64,000 nucleotides of DNA. Source: Sphaerisporangium perillae. Lineage in GTDB: Bacteria > Actinomycetota > Actinomycetes > Streptosporangiales > Streptosporangiaceae. This document shows positions 16,538-26,215 of the stretch, piece after piece (the first letter of the stretch is position 1; each line of letters opens with the position of its first letter). The notes beneath the pieces are model-generated. The model did no database searches. It was not told the DNA's origin and was given only the letters and a program-made list of their open reading frames with translations. The stretch lies in the NCBI RefSeq assembly GCF_023276435.1, contig NZ_JALLPO010000010.1:27504-91503 (forward strand). Reading direction: 5' to 3'. Position numbers and translations under genes: made by a program.

Positions 16538-18826
16538 TTAGAGCCCGTACTCCTTCATGATGCGTTCGTGCCGCTCCACCTCGATGCCGGCGCTCCGCGC
16601 CAGGTCGAGCCAGGCCAGCGGATGGCTCCACCGCTCGGTGGCGTCGTCTAGCAGGGCGTCGACCTCGACCGGCTCGACGCCGGGCGGCACGGCGATCCAG
16701 CCGTAGACGCCCTGGAGCCGCTCGCCGGTGGTGGGGTGGGTCACCGAGTAGTTCTCGTCGCTGTAGACCCACATGGGCCAGCCGCGCTCGGCCATGACCT
16801 CGTTGAACTCGGTCCAGTCCTCCTCGCTGGGCGCGGCGCCGTCGAAGAACCAGCTCGTGTAACCGCCCGGGCGGAGCATCGCCACGCCGGCGAACGGGAT
16901 GACGTAGCTCTCCTGCTCCTCCGCGTTCTCGGGAACCGGCTCGAGCGGGCGGGGGTCGATGACGACGACGTCACCGGCGTTGTAGTCCATGCCCTGGGGC
17001 TGCGGGATGAGCAGCCGGGCGGTGGCCGGGCCGGTGCGCACGGCCAGCACCTCGCGCTGGCTGCCGTCGGAGACGGGCAGGACGACGCGGACGAGGTGCC
17101 ACTCCTCCTCGATCGGACCCTCGGCCGACTCGATCGGCATGCCGAGCTTCTCGGCGCCCTTGCGCACGAGCGGCCAGTCTTCGGCCGCCGTCGCCATGAC
17201 GATCATGCGCCAGACGTCCTCCTCCTCGCCCTGGTCCGACTCGACCAGGTCGCGCAGGATGGCGGCGCCCTTGGCGTTGTCGCCGATCTGCTGGGCAGCT
17301 CCGGCGAGCAGGCGGCGGGCCTCCAGCGCTACGGTGCCCTCCGCGCCGGCGGCGAGCGACCGCTCGGCCTCGGCGGCGGTCTCCGACCAGCGCTCGCGGG
17401 CGCGGTGCAGCCTGGACAGCGCCAGGTGGGAGGAGGCGGCGGGCAGCATGGCCGCGAACCGCTCCAGCCGCTCGTCCTGGCCGGCCTCCACCAGCACGCC
17501 GGTGAGGTAGGCGACGTCCTCCTCCTCGGCGGTGGCCGGGTCGGCGTCCTCGACGATCGTCTTCCACAGGATGTCGGCGCCCAGCGGCGCGTACCCGAGG
17601 AAGCCCAGCGTCGTGGTGTGGCGGCGCGTGGCCTCAAGGTCGGTGCCCGACAGCGGCCAGAGCCAGCCGACCCAGCGCTCGGGGTCGGCGTTGTGGCCGT
17701 CGGCGGCGTCGAAGTAGGCGACCAGCTCGTCCTGCGGCCCGGGAGCCGGAAGCGGCGCGGCGGCGTCGGCCGCGGCGCGCAGGGCGGCCACCCGCTCGGG
17801 CAGTCCCTCGGTGGTGCGCAGGTCGCCCAGCCACGACTCGGCGAGATCGGCCAGCGCGCGGGCCTGCCAGATGCCCTGCCGCGCGACCGCCAGCTCGCCG
17901 GCGATCAGGGCCAGCTCGACCCTGCCGCGGTGGACGCCCATCGTCTCGAAGTACGTCATCCACTGGCGCATGACCCGGCCGAGCTGCCAGGTGTTGCTGA
18001 TCACCTCGCCGAGCAGCCGGACGGCGCGCGCCCACTCGACCCAGTCGCGCGGGTGGTCGCCGACGACGTCGAGGTCGGGAAGGGCCTCCAGCGCCTCGGC
18101 GGGACGGCCGGTCGTGGCGAGCACGAGCGCCCGCAGCACGCCTTCCCTGTGGTCCTTGGCCACCGGGTCGTCCGCCGGGAACTCCTTGGCGGCGTCGAGC
18201 TCGGTCAGCGCCTCCTCGGTGCGGCCGGCGGCGAGCAGGGCGCGCACGCCCGAGGCCGCCAGCTCCCAGCTGACCTGCCCTTCCGCACCCCGGCGCCCGG
18301 CGACCCCCGACTCGTAGTAGGTGACCGCCTGCTCCACCTCGCCCGCGTCGGACAGGGCGGAGACGTATTGCGTGACGAGCCCGCAGTAGGCGGGAGAGCC
18401 GGGCCGCAGGCCGTCGAGCGCGGCGCCGAGGGCGGCCAGCCGCTCGGCGGCGTAGCCGGGGCCGTCGACGTTGGCCTGGCAGACGGCCAGCGCCTCGACG
18501 GCCGCGGGCACGGAGGGACACTCCTTGACGTCCTCGCGGCGCGCGAACTCCATCAAAGCCTCGGCGTCGCCGAGGGCGACCGCGCCCTGGGCCCGGTCGC
18601 CGATGCGGCTCAGCAGATGCCAGTGGCGGGCGAACAACTCCAGCCAGGGCATCTCCAGCACCTCGGCCTGCTGCGCGACCGCCGGCGCCATCACGTCGAG
18701 CTGGGCGTACCGGCCCTCGAAAGCCTGCGCGGGCAGGTCACCCAGCGCGATGGCCAGCCCGGTGTTCCCCGCTTCGTGCAGTTGCCGCTGGGTGTCTGCG
18801 ACCCAGGCCCAGATGTCCACGTCCAT
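16538..18826 (-). CDS. Large TPR-like helical repeat protein
   Basis: A 762-residue soluble protein of unknown function. Most of it (about residues 1-560) consists of Ala/Leu-rich amphipathic helix pairs typical of TPR-type repeats (for example segments around AVTYYESGVAGRRGAEGQV and ALTELDAAKEF). A C-terminal domain of about 180 residues (from PIEEEWHLVRVVLPVSDG) with many Trp and acidic residues and FAGVAMLRPGGYTSWFF does not belong to the repeats and is not one I can name. No signal peptide or membrane segment. It is cotranscribed with the SDR gene. A scaffold or regulatory partner role is guesswork. Confidence 0.78.
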   Translation of the reverse strand: MDVDIWAWVADTQRQLHEAGNTGLAIALGDLPAQAFEGRYAQLDVMAPAVAQQAEVLEMPWLELFARHWHLLSRIGDRAQGAVALGDAEALMEFARREDVKECPSVPAAVEALAVCQANVDGPGYAAERLAALGAALDGLRPGSPAYCGLVTQYVSALSDAGEVEQAVTYYESGVAGRRGAEGQVSWELAASGVRALLAAGRTEEALTELDAAKEFPADDPVAKDHREGVLRALVLATTGRPAEALEALPDLDVVGDHPRDWVEWARAVRLLGEVISNTWQLGRVMRQWMTYFETMGVHRGRVELALIAGELAVARQGIWQARALADLAESWLGDLRTTEGLPERVAALRAAADAAAPLPAPGPQDELVAYFDAADGHNADPERWVGWLWPLSGTDLEATRRHTTTLGFLGYAPLGADILWKTIVEDADPATAEEEDVAYLTGVLVEAGQDERLERFAAMLPAASSHLALSRLHRARERWSETAAEAERSLAAGAEGTVALEARRLLAGAAQQIGDNAKGAAILRDLVESDQGEEEDVWRMIVMATAAEDWPLVRKGAEKLGMPIESAEGPIEEEWHLVRVVLPVSDGSQREVLAVRTGPATARLLIPQPQGMDYNAGDVVVIDPRPLEPVPENAEEQESYVIPFAGVAMLRPGGYTSWFFDGAAPSEEDWTEFNEVMAERGWPMWVYSDENYSVTHPTTGERLQGVYGWIAVPPGVEPVEVDALLDDATERWSHPLAWLDLARSAGIEVERHERIMKEYGL

Positions 18827-18964
18827 GGCAGGTCAGTCTGCCAGTTCACGGAGCATGACCCAAACATGCGGGCGGTGCGGTGGGGCAGCGGGTGTCCCCG
18901 GGTGATCAGAAGTACGGAACGCGACGGATGAGTTCGCGGCGTCCTGACGAGGGGAGACCCTCTG

Positions 18965-18983
18965 AGCCGGCTCTCCGCCGGCT
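18965..18983. terminator. Short hairpin after dapF
   Basis: AGCCGGC (18965-18971) and GCCGGCT (18977-18983) pair across a TCTCC loop, 8 nt beyond the dapF stop. It probably ends the ogt-miaA-dapF transcript. Confidence 0.5.
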
Positions 18984-18990
18984 GGAGGTG

Positions 18991-19845
18991 TCAGATGAGC
19001 GATGTGGCCGGAATGTCGCCGGAGGCGACCAGGACGGCGGGCCCGGTCAGCAGGCTGGTGTGCCTCTCGAGCGTGACCGTCAGCAACCCTCCCGGCACCT
19101 CGACCTGCCAGACGCCGGTCTCCTCACCGCCGAGCCGAGCCGCGGCGACCGCGGCGGCGACCGATCCGGTCCCGCAGGAACGCGTCTCACCGGCTCCGCG
19201 CTCGTACACCCGCATGACGACCCGGCGCTCGCCCACCGCGTTGAGCAGCTCGATGTTGACGCCCTGCGGGAACACCGCGGGGTCGAAGCCGGGCTGAGAG
19301 GTCAGGTCCAACCGGGTCACCGGGTCGCCGGTCACGCAGGCCAGGTGCGGATTGCCCATGTCGATGACGAGGCCGTCGTACTCGTCCGTGCCGACGGTGG
19401 CCCGGCTCTCGCCGAGGACCCGCGGCATGCCCATGTCGACCGTGACGTCTCCGTCGCGCCCCAGCCGCACGCGGCGGACGCCGGCGCGGGTCACGACGTC
19501 GAACTCGCCGGGGTCGGCCAGCCGGGCGTCCACCAGGTAGCGCGCGAAGACCCGCAGCCCGTTGCCGCACATCTCGGCCACGCTGCCGTCGGCGTTGCGG
19601 TAGTCCATGAACCACTCGGCGTCGCCGGGCCGGCCTGCGCCGCCCGCCTCGCGGGCCCGGTCGGCGATCTCGACCGCCTCTGGGCTGAGCTTCGCGGGCA
19701 CCACGCGCAGAATTCCGTCGGCGCCGATGCCGGTGCGGCGGTCGCACAACGCGGTCACCAGTGACGTGGGGAGGTCCAGGCTCCCGTCACGATCGGGAAG
19801 GAGGACGAAGTCGTTATCTGTGCCGTGGCCCTTTACGAAACGCAT
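18991..19845 (-). CDS. dapF: Diaminopimelate epimerase
   Basis: DapF converts LL- to meso-diaminopimelate, the last step before lysine and the source of the peptidoglycan cross-linking residue. The 284-residue protein has both catalytic cysteines: Cys93 in EMCGNGLRVFARY and Cys224 in GAGETRSCGTGS, with the start MRFVKGHGTDNDFVLL typical of actinobacterial DapF. The ATG at 19845 is followed by the conserved N-terminus, so longer upstream readings are wrong. It sits 11 nt after miaA, as in related genomes. Confidence 0.96.
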   Translation of the reverse strand: MRFVKGHGTDNDFVLLPDRDGSLDLPTSLVTALCDRRTGIGADGILRVVPAKLSPEAVEIADRAREAGGAGRPGDAEWFMDYRNADGSVAEMCGNGLRVFARYLVDARLADPGEFDVVTRAGVRRVRLGRDGDVTVDMGMPRVLGESRATVGTDEYDGLVIDMGNPHLACVTGDPVTRLDLTSQPGFDPAVFPQGVNIELLNAVGERRVVMRVYERGAGETRSCGTGSVAAAVAAARLGGEETGVWQVEVPGGLLTVTLERHTSLLTGPAVLVASGDIPATSLI

Positions 19846-19856
19846 GTCGCCACATC

Positions 19857-20774
19857 TTACGCCCCGGCCAGCGCAAGGGCCTGTTCGAGCAGGTCGGGAG
19901 CGTCGAACGGCAGCCACCTCACCCTGGGGTCGCGCCGGAACCACGACTCCTGCCGCCGGGCGAACCGGCGCGTGGCCCTGACCGTCTCCTCCCGGGCCTG
20001 GTCCTCGGTCCACTCCCCCTGGAGGAACCGCAGCACCTGCGCGTAGCCGAGCGCCCTGCTGGCCGTACGGCCCTGGGGCAGCCCCCGCCCGGCGAGGAGC
20101 CGCACCTCGTCGACGAACCCGGCCTCCCACATGCGGTCCACGCGGAGCGCGATGCGCTCGTCGAGCACCGGCCGGGGCACCTGGAGCCCGATCTGCACGC
20201 TGTCGTAGATCGCGTCGTAGGACGGCATCGTGGCCGAGAAGGGCCGCCCGGAGAGCTCGATGACCTCCAGGGCGCGGACGATGCGGCGGCCGTTGCTCGC
20301 GAGCACGGCCTCGGCCGCCACCGGGTCGCGCTCCTTCAGCCGCTGGTGGAGCACCTCGGGCCCGACCTGCGCCAGCTCGGCCTCCAGCCTGGCCCGGATG
20401 CCGGGGTCGGTCCCGGGGAACTCCAGGTCGTCCAGGGCCGCGCGCACGTAAAGGCCGGAGCCGCCCACCAGCACCGGCACCGTGCCCGCGGCCTGCAGGG
20501 CGTCGATCAGCGGCCGGGCCATGCGCTGGTACTCGGCGACGCTCGCCGTCTCGCTCATGTCCCACACGTCCAGCAGGTGGTGCGGGACGCCGCGCCGCTC
20601 GGCGAGGGACAGCTTGGCCGTGCCGATGTCCATGCCGCGGTAGAGCTGCATGGAGTCGGCGTTGATCGCCTCACCGCCCAGCCGGAGGGCGAGGTCCACG
20701 GCCAGATCGGACTTGCCGGCCGCGGTGGGCCCGACCACGGCGACGACCGGCCGCCGGGCTCGCCTCTCGCCCAT
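19857..20774 (-). CDS. miaA: tRNA dimethylallyltransferase MiaA
   Basis: MiaA transfers a dimethylallyl group to N6 of A37 in tRNAs that read UNN codons. MiaB, encoded at 24564-26060, then methylthiolates this base. The 305-residue protein has the P-loop VVGPTAAGKSDLAVDLA, INADSMQLYRGMDIGTAK, and the HHLLDV and FARRQESWFRRDPRV segments. The ATG at 20774 is preferred because GAAGG lies 5 nt upstream; GTG 20792 is an alternative. It lies between ogt and dapF on one strand. Confidence 0.96.
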   Translation of the reverse strand: MGERRARRPVVAVVGPTAAGKSDLAVDLALRLGGEAINADSMQLYRGMDIGTAKLSLAERRGVPHHLLDVWDMSETASVAEYQRMARPLIDALQAAGTVPVLVGGSGLYVRAALDDLEFPGTDPGIRARLEAELAQVGPEVLHQRLKERDPVAAEAVLASNGRRIVRALEVIELSGRPFSATMPSYDAIYDSVQIGLQVPRPVLDERIALRVDRMWEAGFVDEVRLLAGRGLPQGRTASRALGYAQVLRFLQGEWTEDQAREETVRATRRFARRQESWFRRDPRVRWLPFDAPDLLEQALALAGA

Positions 20775-20817
20775 CGCGCCTTCGCTCACCACGGCTCCCG
20801 GCCTTCCCCTCGGTCCA

Positions 20818-21345
20818 CTACAGCTCCCAGTCGAGGGTCGGCGGGAGATAGCCCTCCAGGGTCAGCAGCCAGCGCTTGGAGTCGACGCCGTCGCCGCCGC
20901 TGAACCCGCCGAGGCCGTTGCCCGCGACGACGCGGTGGCAGGGCACGATGATCGGGATGGGATTGCTCCCCATGATCGACCCGATGGCGCGCGCCGGCAC
21001 CCCCGCGCCGCTGCTCGCCGCCAGATCGCCGTACGTCGTCACCTTGCCGTACGGGACCGTGTCGTGCAGCGTGCCGAGCACCCGCCGTTGCAGCGTGGAC
21101 ACCAGCCTCCAGTCGACCGGCACCGTGAACGCCGTGAGCCGCCCGGCGAAGTACTCGGCAAGCTCCTCGCGCGCCTGAGCGGTGCGGCCGGGATCGTCCA
21201 CGCCCGGAACGCCGAGTCGGTCGAGCAGCTTGCGCCGGACCAGGTCTCCATCTTGGAACGCGGTCGCCACCACGCCGTCCGGGGTGACGGCCGCCAGCAC
21301 GTCACCGAGCGGTGTCGGCACGCTTCCGAAGGCGACGTCTACCAT
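20818..21345 (-). CDS. ogt: Methylated-DNA--protein-cysteine methyltransferase
   Basis: This suicide repair protein removes methyl groups from O6-methylguanine. The 175-residue length fits Ogt proteins. The acceptor is Cys136 in PIIVPCHRVV, preceded by the helix-turn-helix region RVLGTLHDTVPYGKVTTYGD. The ATG at 21345 has only a weak ribosome site. It is the first gene before miaA, at 43 nt distance, and probably forms an operon with miaA and dapF. Confidence 0.93.
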   Translation of the reverse strand: MVDVAFGSVPTPLGDVLAAVTPDGVVATAFQDGDLVRRKLLDRLGVPGVDDPGRTAQAREELAEYFAGRLTAFTVPVDWRLVSTLQRRVLGTLHDTVPYGKVTTYGDLAASSGAGVPARAIGSIMGSNPIPIIVPCHRVVAGNGLGGFSGGDGVDSKRWLLTLEGYLPPTLDWEL

Positions 21346-21453
21346 CTGATCATGTCCATCCGCGCGCTATGGGTCCTCGGCACGGCCGCCGCCGTCCCCC
21401 TGCCTTCACCGTAACCACATCTGGAGGCGTCCTCGTCCCGATCGGGCGGGCGG

Positions 21454-22233
21454 CTAGCCGAGGCTCCAGCGCGCCACAAGGTAGCCGACGCCGTAGGGGG
21501 CGTCATCGTAGAGCAGTTCGCCGTGGAACCGGTCCTCCGCCGCGGCGGCGCCGGCGAGGACCTGGAACGCCGCCCGGCCCGCGACCCACAGCTCGGCGGC
21601 CTCGGCGGGATCGAGCGCCGCCAGGGCGGGCGCGTCCGCGCCGCCGAGCGCCCGCGCGAGCTCCTCGTCGTATGCCTGGGCGCGCGGATCGTGGTAGCCG
21701 GGGGAGTTGGTAGTGAGCTTCGCCGAGCCGTCGCCCATGACCAGCAGCGCGACCCGCCGCCCGCGCACCGCCAGCGCCGCGCCCAGGCGCGCGCAGATCA
21801 GGGAGGAGGCATCGGGCGGCACCGCTTCGTACCCCGAGACGGGGCCGGCCCCCGCCAGGTCGGCGAGCCATCGTCCGACGGTCAAAGAGAGCGGGAGCAC
21901 CGGCCTGCCGGCGCCGACCCGGACGTCGGCGCCCCAGGGCGCGAGGCTGCCGCCCGCGTCGGGTCCGTACCAGACCGCCGCCCGCGACCCCTTCGGCTCG
22001 GAGGCCGTCGCCTCAGAAGCGGTCGCCTCCGGCGCCGTCGCGTCCGGCGCCGCCGGGACCTGAGCCGCGTCGGCGGCGCCGATCACGACGAGCACGTCCG
22101 GACGCGACCCGGCGAGCGATCGGATGGCCGTCACGCAGGCCTCGCGCAAGCCGTCCAGCTCTGGCGAGGCCGCGCCCGCGAGTTCGGGCACGATCAGCGG
22201 AGGATGCGGGCACACGGCCGCGGCGACAAGCAC
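21454..22233 (-). CDS. Class III extradiol dioxygenase-like protein (Rv2728c-type)
   Basis: A 259-residue protein similar to the conserved protein that lies beside miaA in mycobacteria and streptomycetes. The N-terminus LVAAAVCPHPPLIVPELAG carries the His pair expected of LigB/MEMO-fold metal sites, and VLLVMGDGSAKLTTNSPGYH holds a second conserved stretch. An Ala/Glu-rich low-complexity piece near residues 70-85 (repeated ATAPEATASEA) is an expansion. Its enzyme activity is not known; the fold assignment comes from the N-terminal motif and gene context. It is separated from ogt by 108 nt. Confidence 0.78.
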   Translation of the reverse strand: MLVAAAVCPHPPLIVPELAGAASPELDGLREACVTAIRSLAGSRPDVLVVIGAADAAQVPAAPDATAPEATASEATASEPKGSRAAVWYGPDAGGSLAPWGADVRVGAGRPVLPLSLTVGRWLADLAGAGPVSGYEAVPPDASSLICARLGAALAVRGRRVALLVMGDGSAKLTTNSPGYHDPRAQAYDEELARALGGADAPALAALDPAEAAELWVAGRAAFQVLAGAAAAEDRFHGELLYDDAPYGVGYLVARWSLG

Positions 22234-22249
22234 AAGATCAGGCTAACCT

Positions 22250-22280
22250 CGGCCGGCCGGTCCTCGGGACCGGCCGGCCG
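22250..22280. terminator. Perfect 14-bp hairpin after the CAP gene
   Basis: CGGCCGGCCGGTCC (22250-22263) pairs fully with GGACCGGCCGGCCG (22267-22280) around a TCG loop. It lies 7 nt beyond the stop of the CAP-domain gene, the only gene that ends there, and is a strong intrinsic terminator candidate. Confidence 0.8.
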
Positions 22281-22286
22281 CGCGGA

Positions 22287-23417
22287 TCAGTCGGAGCCGA
22301 AGTCCTGGGTCCACCAGGGGCCGCCACTGCCGAAGTGCACGCCCACGCCGATGGCCTTGAGCTTGCAGTTCATGATGTTCGCCCGGTGACCGGGACTGTT
22401 CAGCCAGCCCTTGACCACCGCTTCGGGGGTCGCCTGGCCGCGTGCGATGTTCTCGGCGAACATCGAGGAGTTGTACCCGGCCGCCTTGATGCGGTCCCAC
22501 GGGGAACGCCCGTCGGCCGAGGTGTGATCGAAGTACCCCTTGGCCGCCATGTCGTCGGAGTGGCCGCGGGCGGCCTTGCGCAGCTTCTCGTCGATGCGCA
22601 GCGGGCCGCAGCCCTGCTCCTGCCTGGCGATGTTCGTCAGGCGCGCCACCTCGTCCTCGGCCGCCACGACGGCCGACGTCTTCGTCGGCTTCGGCGAGGG
22701 CTTGGCCGTCGGCTTCGCGCTCGGCTTGGGCTTGGGCTTCGGCGTCGTGGAGGGCGACGGCTTGGCCGTGGGGGTGGCCGGCGGCGCGGCGGTCGGACCG
22801 AGGTCCGGCACGAAGTCGGGGCGCAGGCCCGAGAACCGGCCCGGCTGCTGCGGGTAGGGCTCGACGTAGCCGGCCGGCCCGTCCGGCGCGGGGCCGCCCT
22901 GTACCTCGGTCTGCATGGTGTCGGTGCCGGCGTTCGGCTTGCGCTTCGCGCTCTCGGAGTCGCCGACGGGCTCGGCCTTGGCGCCGACCGGAGTGCCCGC
23001 GCTGTCGCCGGACGCCCCGGAGCCGCCGGAGGAGTCGTTCGACCCGCCCCCCGAGCCGTAGTCGGAGCCGGCGGACCCGGCCGCGGCCTCGGAGGAGGCG
23101 TCGTCGCCAGAGGAGGCGTCGTCAGAGGAGGCGTCCTCGGAGCCGGTGGAGGCGTCCTCGGAACCTGCGTCGGCGGCCTCGCCGGAGCCCGTGCCCTGCT
23201 CGGAGGACTGCGGCTTAACGGTGTCCGAGCCGCCGGTCAGCGTGATGACCCCTCCGGCGGTGACGGCGGCGGCGAACACGGCGACCGCCGCGCTGATGAC
23301 AATGGTGCGCTTCCGGGAGCCCGAGGGGGAGGGCGGTTCGGAAGTGAGGTATTCGGGCGGTGGTACGGGGCTGGACTCGTTGTAGCGGCCCGGCGACGGA
23401 CGGTCGTGCCGATCCAT
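22287..23417 (-). CDS. Membrane-anchored CAP-domain (SCP-like) protein
   Basis: A 376-residue extracytoplasmic protein. It has a cytoplasmic N-terminus, one membrane helix (about residues 37-62, IVISAAVAVFAAAVTAGGVI), a long disordered linker with Ser/Asp/Ala repeats (about 85-145) and a Pro/Lys repeat region (about 215-245, TAKPSPSTTPKPKPKP), and a C-terminal CAP domain (about 250-376). CAP signatures are LTNIARQEQGCGPLRIDEKL, HSDDMAAKGYFDHTS, AENIARGQ and SPGHRANIMN. Bacterial CAP proteins of this type (YkwD-like) are secreted; their function is unclear. A 14-bp hairpin follows the stop. Confidence 0.88.
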   Translation of the reverse strand: MDRHDRPSPGRYNESSPVPPPEYLTSEPPSPSGSRKRTIVISAAVAVFAAAVTAGGVITLTGGSDTVKPQSSEQGTGSGEAADAGSEDASTGSEDASSDDASSGDDASSEAAAGSAGSDYGSGGGSNDSSGGSGASGDSAGTPVGAKAEPVGDSESAKRKPNAGTDTMQTEVQGGPAPDGPAGYVEPYPQQPGRFSGLRPDFVPDLGPTAAPPATPTAKPSPSTTPKPKPKPSAKPTAKPSPKPTKTSAVVAAEDEVARLTNIARQEQGCGPLRIDEKLRKAARGHSDDMAAKGYFDHTSADGRSPWDRIKAAGYNSSMFAENIARGQATPEAVVKGWLNSPGHRANIMNCKLKAIGVGVHFGSGGPWWTQDFGSD

Positions 23418-23529
23418 GTAAATGACTCCTGCGGCCTATCGGGGGGAAAGCGCTCCGGCTTCCGCGGGCGGTCGTCACACTAGCCCCACAGGCCGATTTA
23501 CCGCACCGCAATCACGGAAGAATCACGAC

Positions 23530-24738
23530 TTGTCATCACTTGGACCGATCTCATGTCGAACTGTCGCCGCTCTGGGTGGCGTGACGGCGGTCTTCGCGAT
23601 TCTGGGGCTCGGCATCGCGCTCGGAAGCGTTCCAGGGGCGGCGGGATCCCCGCCGGCACCGCCCGATCCGGACTCCCGATCACCCCGCCCGGCCGCCCTC
23701 GCGGCGACCCACCCGGCGCCCGGGCCCCGCCCAGGAGGACGTCCCGACCCCGGAGAATTATTCGAACAGCGTCAACGCGCAGGTCATCCGGCTTCCAGCC
23801 CGTCCGCGGGCCCAGCCGGCCCACCTGGGGGCCGGTGGACGGAGCCGGTGGGACCACCTGATCGCGGGCGGACCGAACGTGATGGGCCCTTCGAGAGCCG
23901 GTGGACCGAGCGGGTCCCCGCGCCGGCCGCCCTCGCCTCCGGAGAGGAACCGCACGGGGCCAGGACGGCCGGCGGGCAGCACGCGGGGAGCGGATCCCAC
24001 GCGGGCGGCCCGTCCTCCCGGAGCCCCCGCACAGGGACGCAAGCTCCCGCGACGCCCTCAGGCAGCCGCGCAGGACACCGGACGCCGGACGGTGAGGACA
24101 CGCCAGGGGGAAAGGGGAAGCGGCCGCGGCCCGGACAGCCGTCGCAGGCTCCGGACCGGCCACAGGGACCCCCACGGGTCGCCGATCGGCCGCCGGTACC
24201 GCGGCAGGACGCGCCACCAGCGCCGCGACGCCCCTCAGGGCCGCCGCGCCAGGTGCCCGACCCCTGCGCGACCTTCACCGACTTCCGCCGCGACTACTGC
24301 GACCGCCTCATCCACGGGACGGCCACCCGCCCCCGGAGAGAGTCCACACCGGCGCAGGACCCCGACGCCGAGGACCTGACCGGTCAGGAGCAGCTCAGCG
24401 AGTCCGCACCGGCGCGGGACCTCGACGCCGAGGACCTGACGGGTCAGGAGCAGCGCAACAAGGGCATACCGATGGAAGACCTCGACGCCGAGGACGAGAC
24501 GGGTCAGGAGCAGCGCAGCGAGTCCATGCCGGCGCAAGACCCCGACGCCGAGGACCTGACCGGTCAGGAGCGGCGGAGCGAGGGCATGCCCAGCGACACC
24601 GTGGCCGGCTTGCCGGAACCACCGCTCGCGGAGGTGCCGCAGGCGGCGCTCTCTCTGGTCTCCCAGGCGTCACCGGCGCGGGTGCGGCGCAGCGCGAGCG
24701 CGGGCCCGTCGGCGACCAGGTGGTGCGGAGCGGCGTAG
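23530..24738 (+). CDS. Pro-rich exported protein with four 20-residue acidic repeats
   Basis: I do not recognise this protein. From the TTG at 23530 (GGAAG 9 nt upstream) the frame gives 402 residues: a signal or membrane anchor (about 13-40, [20 protein letters not shown]), a Pro/Arg/Gly-rich region (about 40-245), a short Cys-bounded motif [18 protein letters not shown] (about 246-263), and four 20-residue repeats with the core [10 protein letters not shown]. The last 175 bp overlap the 3' end of miaB on the other strand. Third-position GC is lower than in neighbours and one rare TTA codon occurs (23758), so the gene may be foreign or translated conditionally. The in-frame repeats and the ribosome site argue that it is real, but evidence is modest. 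Confidence 0.5.
   Translation: MSSLGPISCRTVAALGGVTAVFAILGLGIALGSVPGAAGSPPAPPDPDSRSPRPAALAATHPAPGPRPGGRPDPGELFEQRQRAGHPASSPSAGPAGPPGGRWTEPVGPPDRGRTERDGPFESRWTERVPAPAALASGEEPHGARTAGGQHAGSGSHAGGPSSRSPRTGTQAPATPSGSRAGHRTPDGEDTPGGKGKRPRPGQPSQAPDRPQGPPRVADRPPVPRQDAPPAPRRPSGPPRQVPDPCATFTDFRRDYCDRLIHGTATRPRRESTPAQDPDAEDLTGQEQLSESAPARDLDAEDLTGQEQRNKGIPMEDLDAEDETGQEQRSESMPAQDPDAEDLTGQERRSEGMPSDTVAGLPEPPLAEVPQAALSLVSQASPARVRRSASAGPSATRWCGAA
24341..24580 (+). repeat. Four 60-bp tandem repeats (20-residue acidic units)
   Basis: Four units of exactly 60 bp encode [20 protein letters not shown] and three variants in which DAED(L/E)TGQE is kept. Copies differ by several bases, mostly outside the core. The array ends inside the region that overlaps the miaB 3' end. 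Confidence 0.85.
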
Positions 24739-26060
24739 GTGACCTCGACGGTCGCCATGTCGCCCGGCCGGGGCAGGGCGCCGTCGCCGTCGCGCAGGGC
24801 CGGCACGAAGTGGACCAGCCGGTTGTCGGCCGCGCGGCCGGACATGCGGTGGGTCGCCTCGTCCTTGCGGCCCTCGCCCTCGGCGACCAGCACCTCGAGC
24901 GTGCGGCCCACCTGGGCCTTGTTCTCGGCCCAGGAGATGTCGTTCTGCAGGGCGACGAGCCGCTCGTACCGCTCCTGGACGACCTCCTTGGGCACCTGGT
25001 CGTCCATGGTGGCGGCGGGGGTGCCGGGACGGATGGAGTACTGGAAGGTGAAGGCGTTGGCGAAGCGGGACTCACGGACGACGTCGAGGGTGGCCTGGAA
25101 GTCGTCCTCGGTCTCCCCCGGGAAGCCGACGATGATGTCGGTGGAGATGGCGGCGTCGGGCATGGCGGCGCGCACCCGCTCGATGATGCCGAGGTAGCGC
25201 TCGGCGCGGTAGGACCGGCGCATGGCCTTCAGAACGCGGTCGGAGCCCGACTGCAGGGGCATGTGAAGCTGGTGCATGACGTTCGGCGTCTCGGCCATGG
25301 CGGCGATGACGTCGTCGGTGAAGGCCGCCGGGTGCGGCGAGGTGAAGCGCACCCGTTCCAGGCCGGGGACGTCGCCGCAGGCGCGCAGCAGCTTGCCGAA
25401 CGCCAGCCGGTCGCCGAACTCGACCCCGTAGGTGTTGACGTTCTGCCCGAGAAGCGTGATCTCCAGGACGCCGAGGTCGACCAGGGAGTGGATCTCGTTG
25501 AGGATGTCGCCGGGGCGGCGGTCCTTCTCCTTGCCGCGCAGCGCGGGGACGATGCAGAACGTGCAGGTGTTGTTGCACCCGACCGAGATGGACACCCACG
25601 CGGCGTACGGCGACTCGCGCTTGGTGGGGAGCGTGCTCGGGAAGACCTCGAGCGACTCCTTGATCTCGACCTGGGCCTCCTGCGCGACGCGCGCCCGCTC
25701 GAGCAGCACCGGCAGCGACCCGATGTTGTGCGTGCCGAAGACCACGTCGACCCAGGGGGCCTTGCGGACGATCTCCCCCTGGTCCTTCTGCGCGAGGCAG
25801 CCCCCCACGGCGATCTGCATGCCGGGATTGCGCATCTTGGCCGGGCGCAGGTGGCCGAGGTTGCCGTACAGCCTGTTGTCGGCGTTCTCGCGGACGGCGC
25901 AGGTGTTGAACACGACCACGTCGGCCGTCTCCCCGTCGTCGGGGCGGACGTATCCGGCGTCCTCCAGCAGACCGGAGAGCCGTTCGGAGTCGTGGACGTT
26001 CATCTGGCACCCGTACGTGATGACCTCGTACGTGCGGGGGCGCTCCTCGGTGGCATTCAT
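24564..26060 (-). CDS. miaB: tRNA-2-methylthio-N6-dimethylallyladenosine synthase
   Basis: MiaB is a radical-SAM methylthiotransferase that converts i6A37 to ms2i6A37 in tRNA, acting after MiaA. The 498-residue protein has an N-terminal UPF0004 domain with three cluster cysteines ([27 protein letters not shown]), the radical-SAM CxxxCxxC motif in [15 protein letters not shown], and a C-terminal TRAM domain. The ATG at 26060 gives the conserved start [20 protein letters not shown]. The last ~30 residues are variable and overlap the plus-strand repeat gene. It precedes divergently transcribed gluABCD, as in streptomycetes. Confidence 0.95.
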   Translation of the reverse strand: MNATEERPRTYEVITYGCQMNVHDSERLSGLLEDAGYVRPDDGETADVVVFNTCAVRENADNRLYGNLGHLRPAKMRNPGMQIAVGGCLAQKDQGEIVRKAPWVDVVFGTHNIGSLPVLLERARVAQEAQVEIKESLEVFPSTLPTKRESPYAAWVSISVGCNNTCTFCIVPALRGKEKDRRPGDILNEIHSLVDLGVLEITLLGQNVNTYGVEFGDRLAFGKLLRACGDVPGLERVRFTSPHPAAFTDDVIAAMAETPNVMHQLHMPLQSGSDRVLKAMRRSYRAERYLGIIERVRAAMPDAAISTDIIVGFPGETEDDFQATLDVVRESRFANAFTFQYSIRPGTPAATMDDQVPKEVVQERYERLVALQNDISWAENKAQVGRTLEVLVAEGEGRKDEATHRMSGRAADNRLVHFVPALRDGDGALPRPGDMATVEVTYAAPHHLVADGPALALRRTRAGDAWETRESAACGTSASGGSGKPATVSLGMPSLRRS

Positions 26061-26215
26061 CTCAACAGACAAGGGTAGGCGCTCCGCGAGGTGCGCCGCA
26101 CGCCGCGCCCGCCGGAGAAACCTGCAACGTTCCAGCATGCGGGACGGGTCGTCGTGATCAGGCCGTGATGCGATCGGTACCGCCCGGTTAGTGACCGGTG
26201 GCCTCCACCACTTAC

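Noticed and set aside
24235-24537. A minus-strand 100-residue frame with repeated ALLLTRxVLGVEV
   Set aside because: It is the antisense reading of the 60-bp repeats of the plus-strand Pro-rich gene and has no ribosome site.
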